Below are positions 1 through 5,239 of a DNA stretch of 5,568 nucleotides, piece by piece (positions within the stretch are counted from its first letter, which is position 1; each line of letters starts with the position of its first letter). The translations under genes and the position numbers were made by a program. The DNA lies in the NCBI GenBank assembly GCA_025455595.1, contig JALOMD010000252.1, positions 1 to 5,568 of the forward strand, written 5' to 3'. The notes under the pieces were generated by a model, which ran no database searches, had not been told where the DNA came from, and saw only the letters and a program-made list of their open reading frames with translations. The stretch comes from Cytophagales bacterium (GTDB taxonomy: Bacteria; Bacteroidota; Bacteroidia; Cytophagales; 172606-1).

Positions 1-405
1 TTTTTCGAGTAGCTCATGCATTATTTTGTAAAAACGGATACTGGGATAATGCTCCACTATCTTTCCATTGGCAAGTCGGTAACAATGGGTCTCTTCCCAA
101 GACACCGATTTTGCTGTCGGCGAAATTCCCATAAAATTTCCCAGATGGGTTGCCTTAGCCGTGGCTTGTTCCACCACCCAGTCGTTTTCGGCAAGGAGCA
201 GATTGATTTTTACACTTACGTCAGGAAATGCCTCGATAATTTGCTCACTCAGAAGCTTTGCTCCTTCCAAACCATTCGGAATATTAGGAATATCGAAATG
301 ATGAACAAAGCCCAGGTCGCAATACATCTCCCAAGCCTTACTATTGTGATTATTAGTGAGTTCGTTGACAAACTCACTAATAATTTCTTTGTTTTTTTCT
401 GTCAT
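1..405 (-). CDS. SnoaL-like ester cyclase family protein (NTF2 fold), 3' end beyond the window
   Basis: The frame from the ATG at 405 stays open for 135 codons to base 1, so the stop lies outside the window and only the last residues are missing. I translated it by hand. The second half has the signature of SnoaL-like polyketide/ester cyclases: THLGNFMGISPT (86-97), then a Y-R-L-x-N-G-K-I-V-E segment (109-118). An AFPD motif sits at 59-62, the usual place in these small alpha+beta barrels. There is no signal peptide, so it is probably cytoplasmic. The fold covers cyclases, isomerases, hydrolases and ligand binders, so the substrate cannot be stated. It starts 7 bases behind the stop of the preceding gene (413-763), which implies co-transcription and perhaps coupled translation. 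The family call is firm; the activity is unknown. Confidence 0.85.
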   Translation of the reverse strand, partial: MTEKNKEIISEFVNELTNNHNSKAWEMYCDLGFVHHFDIPNIPNGLEGAKLLSEQIIEAFPDVSVKINLLLAENDWVVEQATAKATHLGNFMGISPTAKSVSWEETHCYRLANGKIVEHYPSIRFYKIMHELLEK

Positions 406-412
406 AACGTTC

Positions 413-763
413 TTACGAAGCATAATAAAATTTTTCTTTCGCCACTAATCCGTTTTCCCATCGTCTTACGGCTACTTCAGGATAAACAATTTTTTCGCCC
501 CGCTCATTAGTGTAGTCAAAAAGGATTTCCTGAATGCTTAGGTTTTCGCCGTAGGCGACGCCCAAAACCCTAAGTTTTAGGTCGGGAAATGCTTCTACAA
601 AGCCGCCACATTGCTCACGATTAAATTCTTTGCCAATCCGTGGTGCGGTTTCGTTTTCTTGCATTGTTACATTTTCGGAATAGTAAAGCTCAAATGCATC
701 CATTGCTCTACCTTGTTCAAGCATTTTGTTGAGTTTTTCGTTGTTGTCTTTAAAGTTGTTCAT
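413..763 (-). CDS. SnoaL-like / nuclear transport factor 2 family protein
   Basis: This is a 116-aa protein of the small NTF2-like (SnoaL-like domain) family. Features seen: an N-terminal helix, then AFELYYSENVTMQENE (23-38), a P-R-I-G-K turn (41-45), an EAFPD segment (57-61) and a terminal W-E-N-G-L-V-A-K-E-K-F-Y-Y strand (102-114). This order is typical of single-domain bacterial NTF2-like proteins of about 115-130 aa, so it looks complete. A frame-compatible TTG lies 9 bases upstream (772). I chose the ATG at 763 because it starts the natural N-terminus and leaves 23 bases after the upstream gene. No signal peptide is seen. It is the middle gene of a minus-strand operon and shares the EAFPD element with its downstream neighbour, so the two may be distant paralogues. 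Whether it is an enzyme or a binding protein cannot be told from sequence. Confidence 0.85.
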   Translation of the reverse strand: MNNFKDNNEKLNKMLEQGRAMDAFELYYSENVTMQENETAPRIGKEFNREQCGGFVEAFPDLKLRVLGVAYGENLSIQEILFDYTNERGEKIVYPEVAVRRWENGLVAKEKFYYAS

Positions 764-786
764 TGTTGTCAAAATTAAAATACAAG

Positions 787-1437
787 TTAATTGAAGGTTT
801 TGCGGAGAAACACGCCAGCATTAGGATTGAAAGTCGTTTCCAACTTATTGCTTACCGGATTTCTGAAAGTTGGTATTTGTGTATCGCATCCAAGGCCAAA
901 CTGGAACCCTCTGAAATCAAGCCCAAGCCTGATTTGCTGAAAACTGAAATTATGTTGCTTGAAATTGAAATTGGTGCTAAAAGTGAGTTGAGAAAACAAT
1001 TTAATCTTTTTGGTCAATGTGGGGTTATAGACCAGCAATCCGAACATTTCATAGTTTGGATTGCGGGTCAACTCAATCGTCGGGAAAACATTGAGATACA
1101 AGTCCCCTTTCTCATTGAAGTATTGCAATGAAACGGCAGCAATTGGGACAAAGCCTTGATTGGTTATGTATCCACCCGTGGCAATCCCGATATATTGGTT
1201 GAAATTGAACGTTGCTACCGAATAGATGAACGGGTCAATCGCTTTTCTATCCTTGTAGTCAACAGTAAAGTAAGTCAGGTTGAAAAAACTCACTATGCCT
1301 AACGAGTCAATAGGTTTTGAAATGAGAATTTCGTGCTGTGCCTTCTTGTGCCCACCAAAGACTTCGCTATAGATGATTTGTGCTTGCGAAGTCTGGCAAA
1401 CCAAAATGAAAGTAGAAATTGAAAAGATTCGCTTCAT
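787..1437 (-). CDS. Secreted protein of unknown function, probable outer-membrane beta-barrel
   Basis: This is a 216-aa protein that I do not recognise by name. Residues 1-19 form a signal peptide: K2 R3, a hydrophobic core (about 4-14) and a likely cleavage after S-Q-A (19), leaving Q20. C14 is preceded by I-L-V, which is not a proper lipobox, so a lipoprotein is unlikely. The rest has no long hydrophobic segment. It is a run of alternating aromatic/hydrophobic and polar strands such as FFNLTYFTVDY, AAVSLQYF and LGLDFRGFQFGLG, and it ends in VFLRKTFN, close to the aromatic-ended last strand of Bacteroidota barrels. That supports an outer-membrane barrel of about 8-10 strands, which is inference. 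It is the first gene of the operon, and the next gene starts 23 bases after its stop. No clear TAnnTTTG promoter is visible in the 70 bases before its ATG. Confidence 0.8.
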   Translation of the reverse strand: MKRIFSISTFILVCQTSQAQIIYSEVFGGHKKAQHEILISKPIDSLGIVSFFNLTYFTVDYKDRKAIDPFIYSVATFNFNQYIGIATGGYITNQGFVPIAAVSLQYFNEKGDLYLNVFPTIELTRNPNYEMFGLLVYNPTLTKKIKLFSQLTFSTNFNFKQHNFSFQQIRLGLDFRGFQFGLGCDTQIPTFRNPVSNKLETTFNPNAGVFLRKTFN

Positions 1438-1568
1438 GCTTGTCTTTATTTGTTGTTATGTCCATTTGACACAACTCAGAAGCCAAGTGTGAAGTAAAGC
1501 CGGGATTTTTTTGGGTTGTCGTTTAGAGGGGCAGGCAACTTCCAAATCTGCGAAGGCTTTATCGTACC

Positions 1569-1591
1569 TTTTGCATTGTCACCGTGCAAAA
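1569..1591. repeat. Dyad TTTTGCA-N9-TGCAAAA
   Basis: These are perfect 7-base inverted arms (1569-1575 and 1585-1591) separated by 9 bases. The spacing suits either a protein-binding dyad or a weak hairpin. It lies about 130 bases upstream of the minus-strand operon. No function can be assigned, and chance is possible in AT-rich DNA. Confidence 0.35.
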
Positions 1592-1666
1592 ATCAAGTTC
1601 AACATCGGCAAGTTTCCAACAAAACAATATCTTTTGAAAAGCCAAAACCCACGACTTTTCTAAACC

Positions 1667-1697
1667 GGCGTTTTAAGCAAAAATTGCCCAAAACGCC
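1667..1697. repeat. 31-bp interspersed palindrome, copy 1
   Basis: The outer arms GGCGTTTT and AAAACGCC pair perfectly. The inner arms differ (AAGC against TTGCCC) around an A-rich centre. It matches the reverse complement of copy 3 (3034-3064) at 28 of 31 positions, with the three differences adjacent to each other. It lies 31 bases behind the stop codon of the minus-strand AraC relic, as other copies lie behind intact genes. Confidence 0.8.
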
Positions 1698-1716
1698 GAA
1701 AAACATCAACACTCAC

Positions 1717-1739
1717 GCCGGGTTGTTTTCACACCCGGC
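1717..1739 (-). terminator. Hairpin over the stop codon of the AraC relic
   Basis: The arms GCCGGGT (1717-1723) and ACCCGGC (1733-1739) pair perfectly with a 9-base loop. On the minus strand the loop contains the TGA stop of the AraC fragment. There is no immediate U-run after it, though a T5 tract follows about 15 bases further downstream on the minus strand, so it is at best an imperfect intrinsic terminator. It could equally be a stable 3' end structure left from the original gene. Confidence 0.4.
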
Positions 1740-1875
1740 TCATTCCCTTGAATTGCAGCGGCGTGAGGCCGGTTTCCTTCTTGAAGAACGTGCTGAAATG
1801 TGTGGACTCGTCGTAGCCCAGCCGGTAGGCGATTTCCTTCATGCTCAGGATTGCTACAAAAGCATAGGTCTCAGC
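1729..1875 (-). pseudogene. C-terminal remnant of an AraC-family transcriptional regulator
   Basis: On the minus strand the frame ending at the TGA 1731-1729 reads LSMKEIAYRLGYDE, then STHFSTFFKKETGLTPLQFK and GMSRV. This is the second helix-turn-helix of the AraC/XylS DNA-binding domain: the recognition helix, the F-x-x-F-F-K-K-x-x-G element and the T-P-x-x-F-(R/K) end. The similarity covers about 1732-1848 (39 codons) plus the stop. Upstream it fades, and an in-frame TAA occurs at 1876-1878, so the first HTH and the ligand or sensor domain are missing. I see no homologous coding in the other two frames just upstream. It is a decayed gene end, not a functional regulator. An ATG at 1842 could start a 37-aa peptide, which is unlikely to be made. 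Confidence 0.82.
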
Positions 1876-2002
1876 TTATTGGTTTTCAGTCAACTCGTCA
1901 TTCGGCGTTACGCGTTCATCATTCAATAGTAGAATAGCGTTTCACAGCATTTTGAATCTCCTTTTTCAAGGAGTTCCAAAGCTTCAGTGACTACGCCAAC
2001 AA

Positions 2003-2033
2003 CCGGATTTGTGTGAAAATCGCCCAAAACGCC
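2003..2033. repeat. 31-bp interspersed palindrome, copy 2 (one arm decayed)
   Basis: The right arm CGCCCAAAACGCC (2021-2033) matches the family. The left arm has drifted to a CCGGATTTGTGTG-like sequence and no longer pairs well, but the 31-base length and the central A-tract are kept. It overlaps the GTG at 2013 that could extend the PLP gene upstream, which argues against that extension. Confidence 0.55.
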
Positions 2034-2042
2034 CCGCTTTTC

Positions 2043-2075
2043 TTTGTTTCTTTCGGCAATCCGTCGGTATCTTTC
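2043..2075 (+). promoter_or_regulatory. Possible Bacteroidota-type promoter for the PLP enzyme
   Basis: TTTG (2043-2046) and TATCTTTC (2068-2075) are separated by 21 bases and resemble the -33 / -7 pair (TTG ... TAnnTTTG) with one mismatch in the last base. Transcription would begin about at the ATG (2079), which implies a leaderless message. This is a weak call based on motif and spacing only. Confidence 0.3.
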
Positions 2076-2078
2076 GCC

Positions 2079-3020
2079 ATGAAACGACTGAACGCAACAC
2101 AGATTGAAGCCGCCTTTCGCACCATAGACCCTGTTTTCCTACACACGCCGCAATACGAATGCGAGCCGCTGGGCAACTTGCTCGGCTGCCGGGTGTTGTT
2201 GAAAGTGGAAACCCAGAACCCGATACGCAGCTTCAAAGGGCGGGGAGCCGACTTTTTGGTGTCGCAACTGGCCGACGAACCGCTGATTTGCGCCAGTGCG
2301 GGCAATTTTGGGCAGGCAATGGCCTATGCCTGCCGAAAACGCGGCATTCCGCTTACGATTTACGCCAGCGTGCAGGCCAATCCGTACAAAATAGAGCGGA
2401 TGCGTGCCTTGCAGGCGAACGTGGTTCTGTACGGCGACGATTTCGATGCCGCCAAGGAACAAGCGAAAACCGTAGCCGCCCGTGGCAACATCCGGTTTGT
2501 AGAAGACGGCTTGGATGTGGAAACCCTCGTTGGCGCAGGCACCATGGGTTTGGAACTGCTCGGTTTGCCGCAATCCGTTGACTGTTTGCTCATTCCGCTG
2601 GGAAACGGGGCCTTGTTCAACGGCGTGGCCACTGTTTTCAAAGCACATCGCCCGCAAACAAAAATCATTGCCGTACAAGCCGCCGGGGCACCAGCCATGA
2701 TAGAGTCGTGGCGACAGGAAACACTGGTAAATTACAGTAAAATACAGACGATTGCTGATGGCATCGGTGTGCGCAGTCCGATTCCGCAAGCCCTTGAAGA
2801 CATGGAGGGCCTCGCCGACGACGGACTGCTCGTGTCCGAAACGTCTATTTTGCAGGCCATGAAACACCTTCACCAATATGCAGGCTTGGTGGTAGAGCCG
2901 TCCGGGGCGGTGGGCATTGCCGCTGTGATAGAAAACCCCGCTCTGTTTGCCGACAAAACGGTGACCACCATTATTTGCGGCGGCAATTTGACACAAGCGC
3001 AAATGACACAGTGGTTGTAA
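2079..3020 (+). CDS. Fold-type II PLP-dependent enzyme, threonine dehydratase/threonine synthase-like
   Basis: This is a 313-aa cytoplasmic enzyme of the tryptophan-synthase-beta superfamily, closest in motifs to threonine/serine ammonia-lyases. Seen: TP at 23-24, K42-V-E-T, then RSFKGRGA (50-57) with K53 as the PLP Schiff-base lysine, SAGNFGQ (73-79) cradling the substrate carboxylate, a G-x-G-T-x-G-x-E element (152-159), the phosphate loop PLGNGALFNG (173-182), V-E-P-S-G-A-V-G near the C-terminus and a final C-G-G-N. The loop is GNGAL rather than the usual GGGGL, as in a subgroup annotated only as PLP-dependent protein. There is no C-terminal ACT domain, so no feedback control of the biosynthetic IlvA kind is expected. 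Threonine or serine deamination to a 2-keto acid is likely but not proven. I chose the ATG at 2079, because the in-frame GTG at 2013 lies inside a decayed repeat and adds 22 residues unlike the family. A terminator follows. Confidence 0.9.
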   Translation: MKRLNATQIEAAFRTIDPVFLHTPQYECEPLGNLLGCRVLLKVETQNPIRSFKGRGADFLVSQLADEPLICASAGNFGQAMAYACRKRGIPLTIYASVQANPYKIERMRALQANVVLYGDDFDAAKEQAKTVAARGNIRFVEDGLDVETLVGAGTMGLELLGLPQSVDCLLIPLGNGALFNGVATVFKAHRPQTKIIAVQAAGAPAMIESWRQETLVNYSKIQTIADGIGVRSPIPQALEDMEGLADDGLLVSETSILQAMKHLHQYAGLVVEPSGAVGIAAVIENPALFADKTVTTIICGGNLTQAQMTQWL

Positions 3021-3033
3021 AAAATAAGCAGGC

Positions 3034-3064
3034 GGCGTTTTGGGTGCTTTTTGCTTAAAACGCC
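3034..3064. repeat. 31-bp interspersed palindrome, copy 3
   Basis: The arms GGCGTTTT (3034-3041) and AAAACGCC (3057-3064) pair perfectly, with a T-rich centre on the plus strand. It begins 13 bases after the PLP gene's stop codon. It is in the opposite orientation to copy 1, judged by which strand carries the A-tract and the AAGC variant. Confidence 0.8.
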
Positions 3065-3078
3065 TGTTTGTATTGACT

Positions 3079-3108
3079 GGCGCGGGATTCCAATCCCGTG
3101 CCTTTTTT
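3079..3108 (+). terminator. Intrinsic terminator of the PLP enzyme gene
   Basis: The stem GGCGCGGGATT (3079-3089) pairs with AATCCCGTGCC (3092-3102) with a single G-U pair. In practice the inner pairs open into a small TTCCAA loop. Six T residues follow directly (3103-3108). This is the classical GC hairpin plus U-run, 58 bases after the stop codon on the coding strand. Confidence 0.75.
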
Positions 3109-3111
3109 GTA

Positions 3112-3129
3112 GCCCGATTCCTATCGGGC
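3112..3129. repeat. Hairpin GCCCGAT-TCCT-ATCGGGC
   Basis: This is a perfect 7-bp stem with a 4-base loop, directly after the terminator's T-run. It repeats the GATTCC(A/T)ATC core of the terminator hairpin, so the two look like related hairpin elements in tandem. Confidence 0.65.
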
Positions 3130-3193
3130 GTGGCTTCGGTATGCGGCAAATTGAAATCCGCCTTGTGCAACGAAGCCCGCGCCAGCGACTTGC

Positions 3194-3224
3194 GGCGTTT
3201 TGGGCAAAAAACACCCAAAACAGC
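3194..3224. repeat. 31-bp interspersed palindrome, copy 4
   Basis: GTTTTGGG (3197-3204) and CCCAAAAC (3214-3221) pair perfectly over 8 bp. The extreme right end has drifted (CAGC instead of CGCC). It lies mid-spacer, about 130 bases before the sulfatase start and 50 bases before its proposed promoter. Confidence 0.8.
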
Positions 3225-3255
3225 TTTGCTGCCGGCTGGCTGTTGCGGCGCACAT

Positions 3256-3287
3256 GTTGCGCATAACCGCCGATTCCATTACCTTTA
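3256..3287 (+). promoter_or_regulatory. Bacteroidota-type promoter of the sulfatase gene
   Basis: GTTG (3256-3259) and TACCTTTA (3280-3287) are 20 bases apart and match the sigma-ABfr consensus TTG / TAnnTTTG with one mismatch at the last base. A start a few bases downstream would leave a leader of about 30 bases before the ATG at 3324, a normal length for this phylum. It supports separate transcription of the sulfatase. Confidence 0.5.
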
Positions 3288-3323
3288 GCCGCCACATTTT
3301 TTTCACATGATTCGCTTTTCGTC

Positions 3324-4943
3324 ATGCTGTTCAGAATCGTTATTTTTTGCTCTCTCTGTGTGATTTTCCTGTCGGGCAGTTCGTCGCCGCGCCACCTTGA
3401 AACGACGAATCCGCCCAACATCCTGTGGATTTCGGTGGAAGACATGTCGCCGCACTTAGGTTGTTACGGCGACTCTACGGTGCCCACGCCCAACATTGAC
3501 CGGCTGGCCCGCGAAGGCGTGCGTTACACACAGGCGTTTTGCACAGCGGGCGTGTGCGCCCCCAGCCGCAACGCCATCATCACCGGCATGTACCAAACCA
3601 GCACCGGCGGGCACAACATGCGCACCATGTTCAACACATTTCCTGAAAAAACCGGATTGCCGAAAGAATACTCCATCGTGCCGCCACCGGATGTGAAGGC
3701 GTTTCCCGAATACCTGCGGGCCGCCGGTTACTACTGCACCAACAACGACAAGACCGACTATCAGTTCGAGCCTCCGTCCACGGTTTGGGACGAATCGGGC
3801 AAGAAGGCGCACTGGCGCAATCGCAAACCCGGGCAGCCTTTCTTTGCGGTTTTCAACAGTGTCATCACGCACGAGTCGCAGGTGTGGGCACGGGCGGGCA
3901 ACCCGTTGCGCGTCAGTCCGGCGCGGGTGAAACTGCCGCCGTATTACCCGGATACCGAGACGGTGCGTACAGACGTGGCGCGTTTTTACAGTAATGTTTC
4001 GGAGATGGACGACGAAGTGGGCCAAGTGCTGAAGCAACTGGAAGAGGACGGATTGCTCGACAAAACGATTGTCGTCTTTTGGTCAGACCACGGCGACGGG
4101 CTGCCGTTCTACAAACGCGAAATCTACAAACGCGGCCTGCACGTGCCGCTGATTGTCCGCTTTCCCGACAAGCGGCAAGCCGGAACCACCGACAACCAAT
4201 TGATCAGCATGATTGACTTGGCTCCGACAGTACTCTCACTGGCAAATATCCCTACGCCCCGACAGATGCAAGGGCAGGCGTTTTTGGGCAAACACACCGC
4301 CAAGCAGCCTCGCCAATACGTCTTCGCCGCCCGCGACCGGCTGGATTCGGAATACGACCGGGTGCGCACGGTGCTGGACGGCAAGTTGCAATATGTGCGC
4401 AACTACCGCCCCGAACTGCCGCTGTACATGGACATTGAATTCCGCCTGCAACAGCCCATGATGCGCGAAATGCTCAAGCTCCGTGACGAAGGCAAGCTGA
4501 ATGCGGCACAAATGTTCTGGTTCAAGCCCAACAAACCGAAAGAAGAACTGTACGATTTGGAAAAAGACCCGTATGAATTGAACAACCTCGCCGGGCAAGC
4601 CGCTTACAGGGCTGACTTGGAACGCCTGCGCAAACAGTTGGAACAATGGGAACGCGACACGAAGGACTTGGGCGGTGTTCCGGAAAAAGAATTGGTGAAA
4701 CGGATGTGGAACGGCGGCTCGCAGCCGCCTGCCACGCAAACGCCAACAGTCCTCCTCAAAAACAGGTCGGTCACGGTTAGCTGTCCCACACAAGGTGCAT
4801 CCATCGGCTACAAAACCCGTTGGCACGATCCCAGTTGGCGGGTTTACCAAAAGCCTTTCTCTGTACAGCCGGGCGACAGTCTGTACATAGTTGCGCATCG
4901 CATCGGTTACCAGCCGAGTGTGGTGGTGAAAAAGCGGTTGTAA
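3324..4943 (+). CDS. Exported type I sulfatase (SGSH/N-sulfoglucosamine sulfohydrolase-like) with C-terminal Fn3-associated-like domain
   Basis: This is a 539-aa sulfatase of the alkaline phosphatase superfamily. Residues 1 to about 20 are a signal peptide without a lipobox, so it acts in the periplasm or outside. The catalytic domain starts at NILWISVEDMSPHLGCYGD (32-50) with E39/D40 as metal ligands. VCAPSR (77-82) holds C78, to be oxidised to formylglycine, and R82. The following ITGMYQTSTGGHNMR (86-100) is close to sulfamidase-type sulfatases. Further active-site candidates are K143, H183, D255-H256 in FWSDHG and K264. An ELYDLEKDPYELNNL segment near the end is the usual sulfatase C-subdomain. 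After a P/T/Q linker (about 464-474), residues 475-539 look like an Fn3-associated/CHB_HEX_C-type beta module ending in IGYQPS. The expected role is desulfation of a sulfated glycan; the substrate is inferred only. It needs a formylglycine-generating enzyme or anSME, which is not in this window. No SusC/SusD pair is adjacent. Confidence 0.93.
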   Translation: MLFRIVIFCSLCVIFLSGSSSPRHLETTNPPNILWISVEDMSPHLGCYGDSTVPTPNIDRLAREGVRYTQAFCTAGVCAPSRNAIITGMYQTSTGGHNMRTMFNTFPEKTGLPKEYSIVPPPDVKAFPEYLRAAGYYCTNNDKTDYQFEPPSTVWDESGKKAHWRNRKPGQPFFAVFNSVITHESQVWARAGNPLRVSPARVKLPPYYPDTETVRTDVARFYSNVSEMDDEVGQVLKQLEEDGLLDKTIVVFWSDHGDGLPFYKREIYKRGLHVPLIVRFPDKRQAGTTDNQLISMIDLAPTVLSLANIPTPRQMQGQAFLGKHTAKQPRQYVFAARDRLDSEYDRVRTVLDGKLQYVRNYRPELPLYMDIEFRLQQPMMREMLKLRDEGKLNAAQMFWFKPNKPKEELYDLEKDPYELNNLAGQAAYRADLERLRKQLEQWERDTKDLGGVPEKELVKRMWNGGSQPPATQTPTVLLKNRSVTVSCPTQGASIGYKTRWHDPSWRVYQKPFSVQPGDSLYIVAHRIGYQPSVVVKKRL

Positions 4944-4973
4944 AGCCCGTCGGCAAGATTCCGGTACGGCAAA

Positions 4974-5004
4974 AGCGTTTTGGGCAAAAAATGCCCAAAA
5001 CGTT
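4974..5004. repeat. 31-bp interspersed palindrome, copy 5 (best-paired copy)
   Basis: CGTTTTGGGCA (4976-4986) and TGCCCAAAACG (4992-5002) pair perfectly over 11 bp around an AAAAA loop. It starts 30 bases after the sulfatase stop codon. There is no T-run after the hairpin on the plus strand, so it is not a standard intrinsic terminator, although it occupies a terminator's place. Confidence 0.85.
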
Positions 5005-5021
5005 GACACGCCAAGTTTCAA

Positions 5022-5034
5022 GCCCCGTAGGGGC
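5022..5034. repeat. Small palindrome GCCCC-GTA-GGGGC
   Basis: It has 5-bp GC arms around GTA. It carries the CGTAGGGGC motif that recurs in the large inverted repeat (5075-5083, and inverted at 5113-5121) and at 5498-5505 as CGTAGGGG. It is followed by GCGAACT-G-TCTGT (5033-5045), repeated with one change at 5132-5144. Confidence 0.6.
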
Positions 5035-5042
5035 GAACTGTC

Positions 5043-5155
5043 TGTAGAAATACAGAGAAAATACAGAAAAGCTCCGTAGGGGCGGCCCGGTTGACAACAA
5101 AACGTCAGGGCCGCCCCTACGGAGCTTTTCTGCGAACTATCTGTGCTTTTCTACA
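5043..5155. repeat. Large inverted repeat, 25-bp perfect inner arms
   Basis: Bases 5064-5088 and 5108-5132 are perfect inverted complements (25 bp) around a 19-base spacer. Pairing continues imperfectly outwards to TGTAGAAA (5043-5050) against TTTCTACA (5148-5155), giving arms of about 46-48 bases. The core is GC-rich (GTAGGGGCGGCCC) and the flanks are A-rich, with AATACAGA repeated in tandem on the left side. No transposase or target duplication is evident, so this is a non-autonomous or structural repeat, not a named insertion sequence. Confidence 0.85.
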
Positions 5156-5239
5156 AAAAGGCGTTTCAGGTTGTTCAGTTTGGTGCTTTTCAGGTGAAGA
5201 AAAACGCGAGTCTTTGGTCTTTGGCGAGCCTGTGATTCC

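Larger units (their letters stand above)
1438..2078. other. 641-base stretch without an intact gene
   Basis: This spacer lies between the divergent minus-strand operon and the plus-strand PLP enzyme. It holds a dyad at 1569-1591, a copy of the 31-bp palindrome at 1667-1697, a hairpin at 1717-1739, the AraC C-terminal relic at 1729-1875, a decayed 31-bp repeat at 2003-2033 and a possible promoter at 2043-2075. Open frames crossing it on the plus strand (for example 1516-1929) run antisense to the relic and straight through the palindrome, so I do not regard them as genes. It reads like a site where a regulator gene was once present and has largely been lost. Confidence 0.7.
3021..3323. other. 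303-base intergenic spacer between PLP enzyme and sulfatase
   Basis: In order it contains the 31-bp palindrome (3034-3064), an intrinsic terminator (3079-3108), a second hairpin with the same loop theme (3112-3129), another 31-bp palindrome (3194-3224) and a promoter-like pair (3256-3287). Short open frames here pass through the hairpins and resemble nothing, so the spacer is regulatory or repeat DNA. It separates two independent transcription units. Confidence 0.7.

Noticed and set aside
16..510. Plus-strand open frame of 164 codons
   Set aside because: It is antisense to both SnoaL-like genes, which have clear family motifs on the minus strand; its own product has no recognisable content.
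770..777. TAATTTTG on the minus strand just before the second operon gene
   Set aside because: It matches the -7 element, but it lies only 6 bases before the ATG, has no -33 partner at proper spacing and falls between co-directional genes 23 bases apart.
1516..1929. Plus-strand open frame of 137 codons
   Set aside because: It runs antisense through the AraC relic and across the 31-bp palindrome, and its product resembles nothing known.
1919..1990. Minus-strand 23-codon stretch reading SLKLWNSLKKEIQNAVK then RYSTIE, ending in a stop
   Set aside because: It has a helix-like, protein-like composition and may be another gene tail, but it is too short, is bounded by a TAG and matches no family I know.
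2013..2078. GTG-initiated 22-residue extension of the PLP enzyme
   Set aside because: The extension is encoded partly by a decayed 31-bp repeat, and its residues do not fit the N-terminus of the family; the ATG at 2079 does.
2139..3218. Minus-strand open frame of 359 codons
   Set aside because: It is a shadow of the PLP enzyme in GC-rich DNA, and it continues through the terminator and palindromes.
4236..5021. Minus-strand open frame of 261 codons
   Set aside because: It is antisense to the sulfatase catalytic and C-terminal domains and begins inside the spacer, upstream of palindrome copy 5. The opposite strand has all the motifs.
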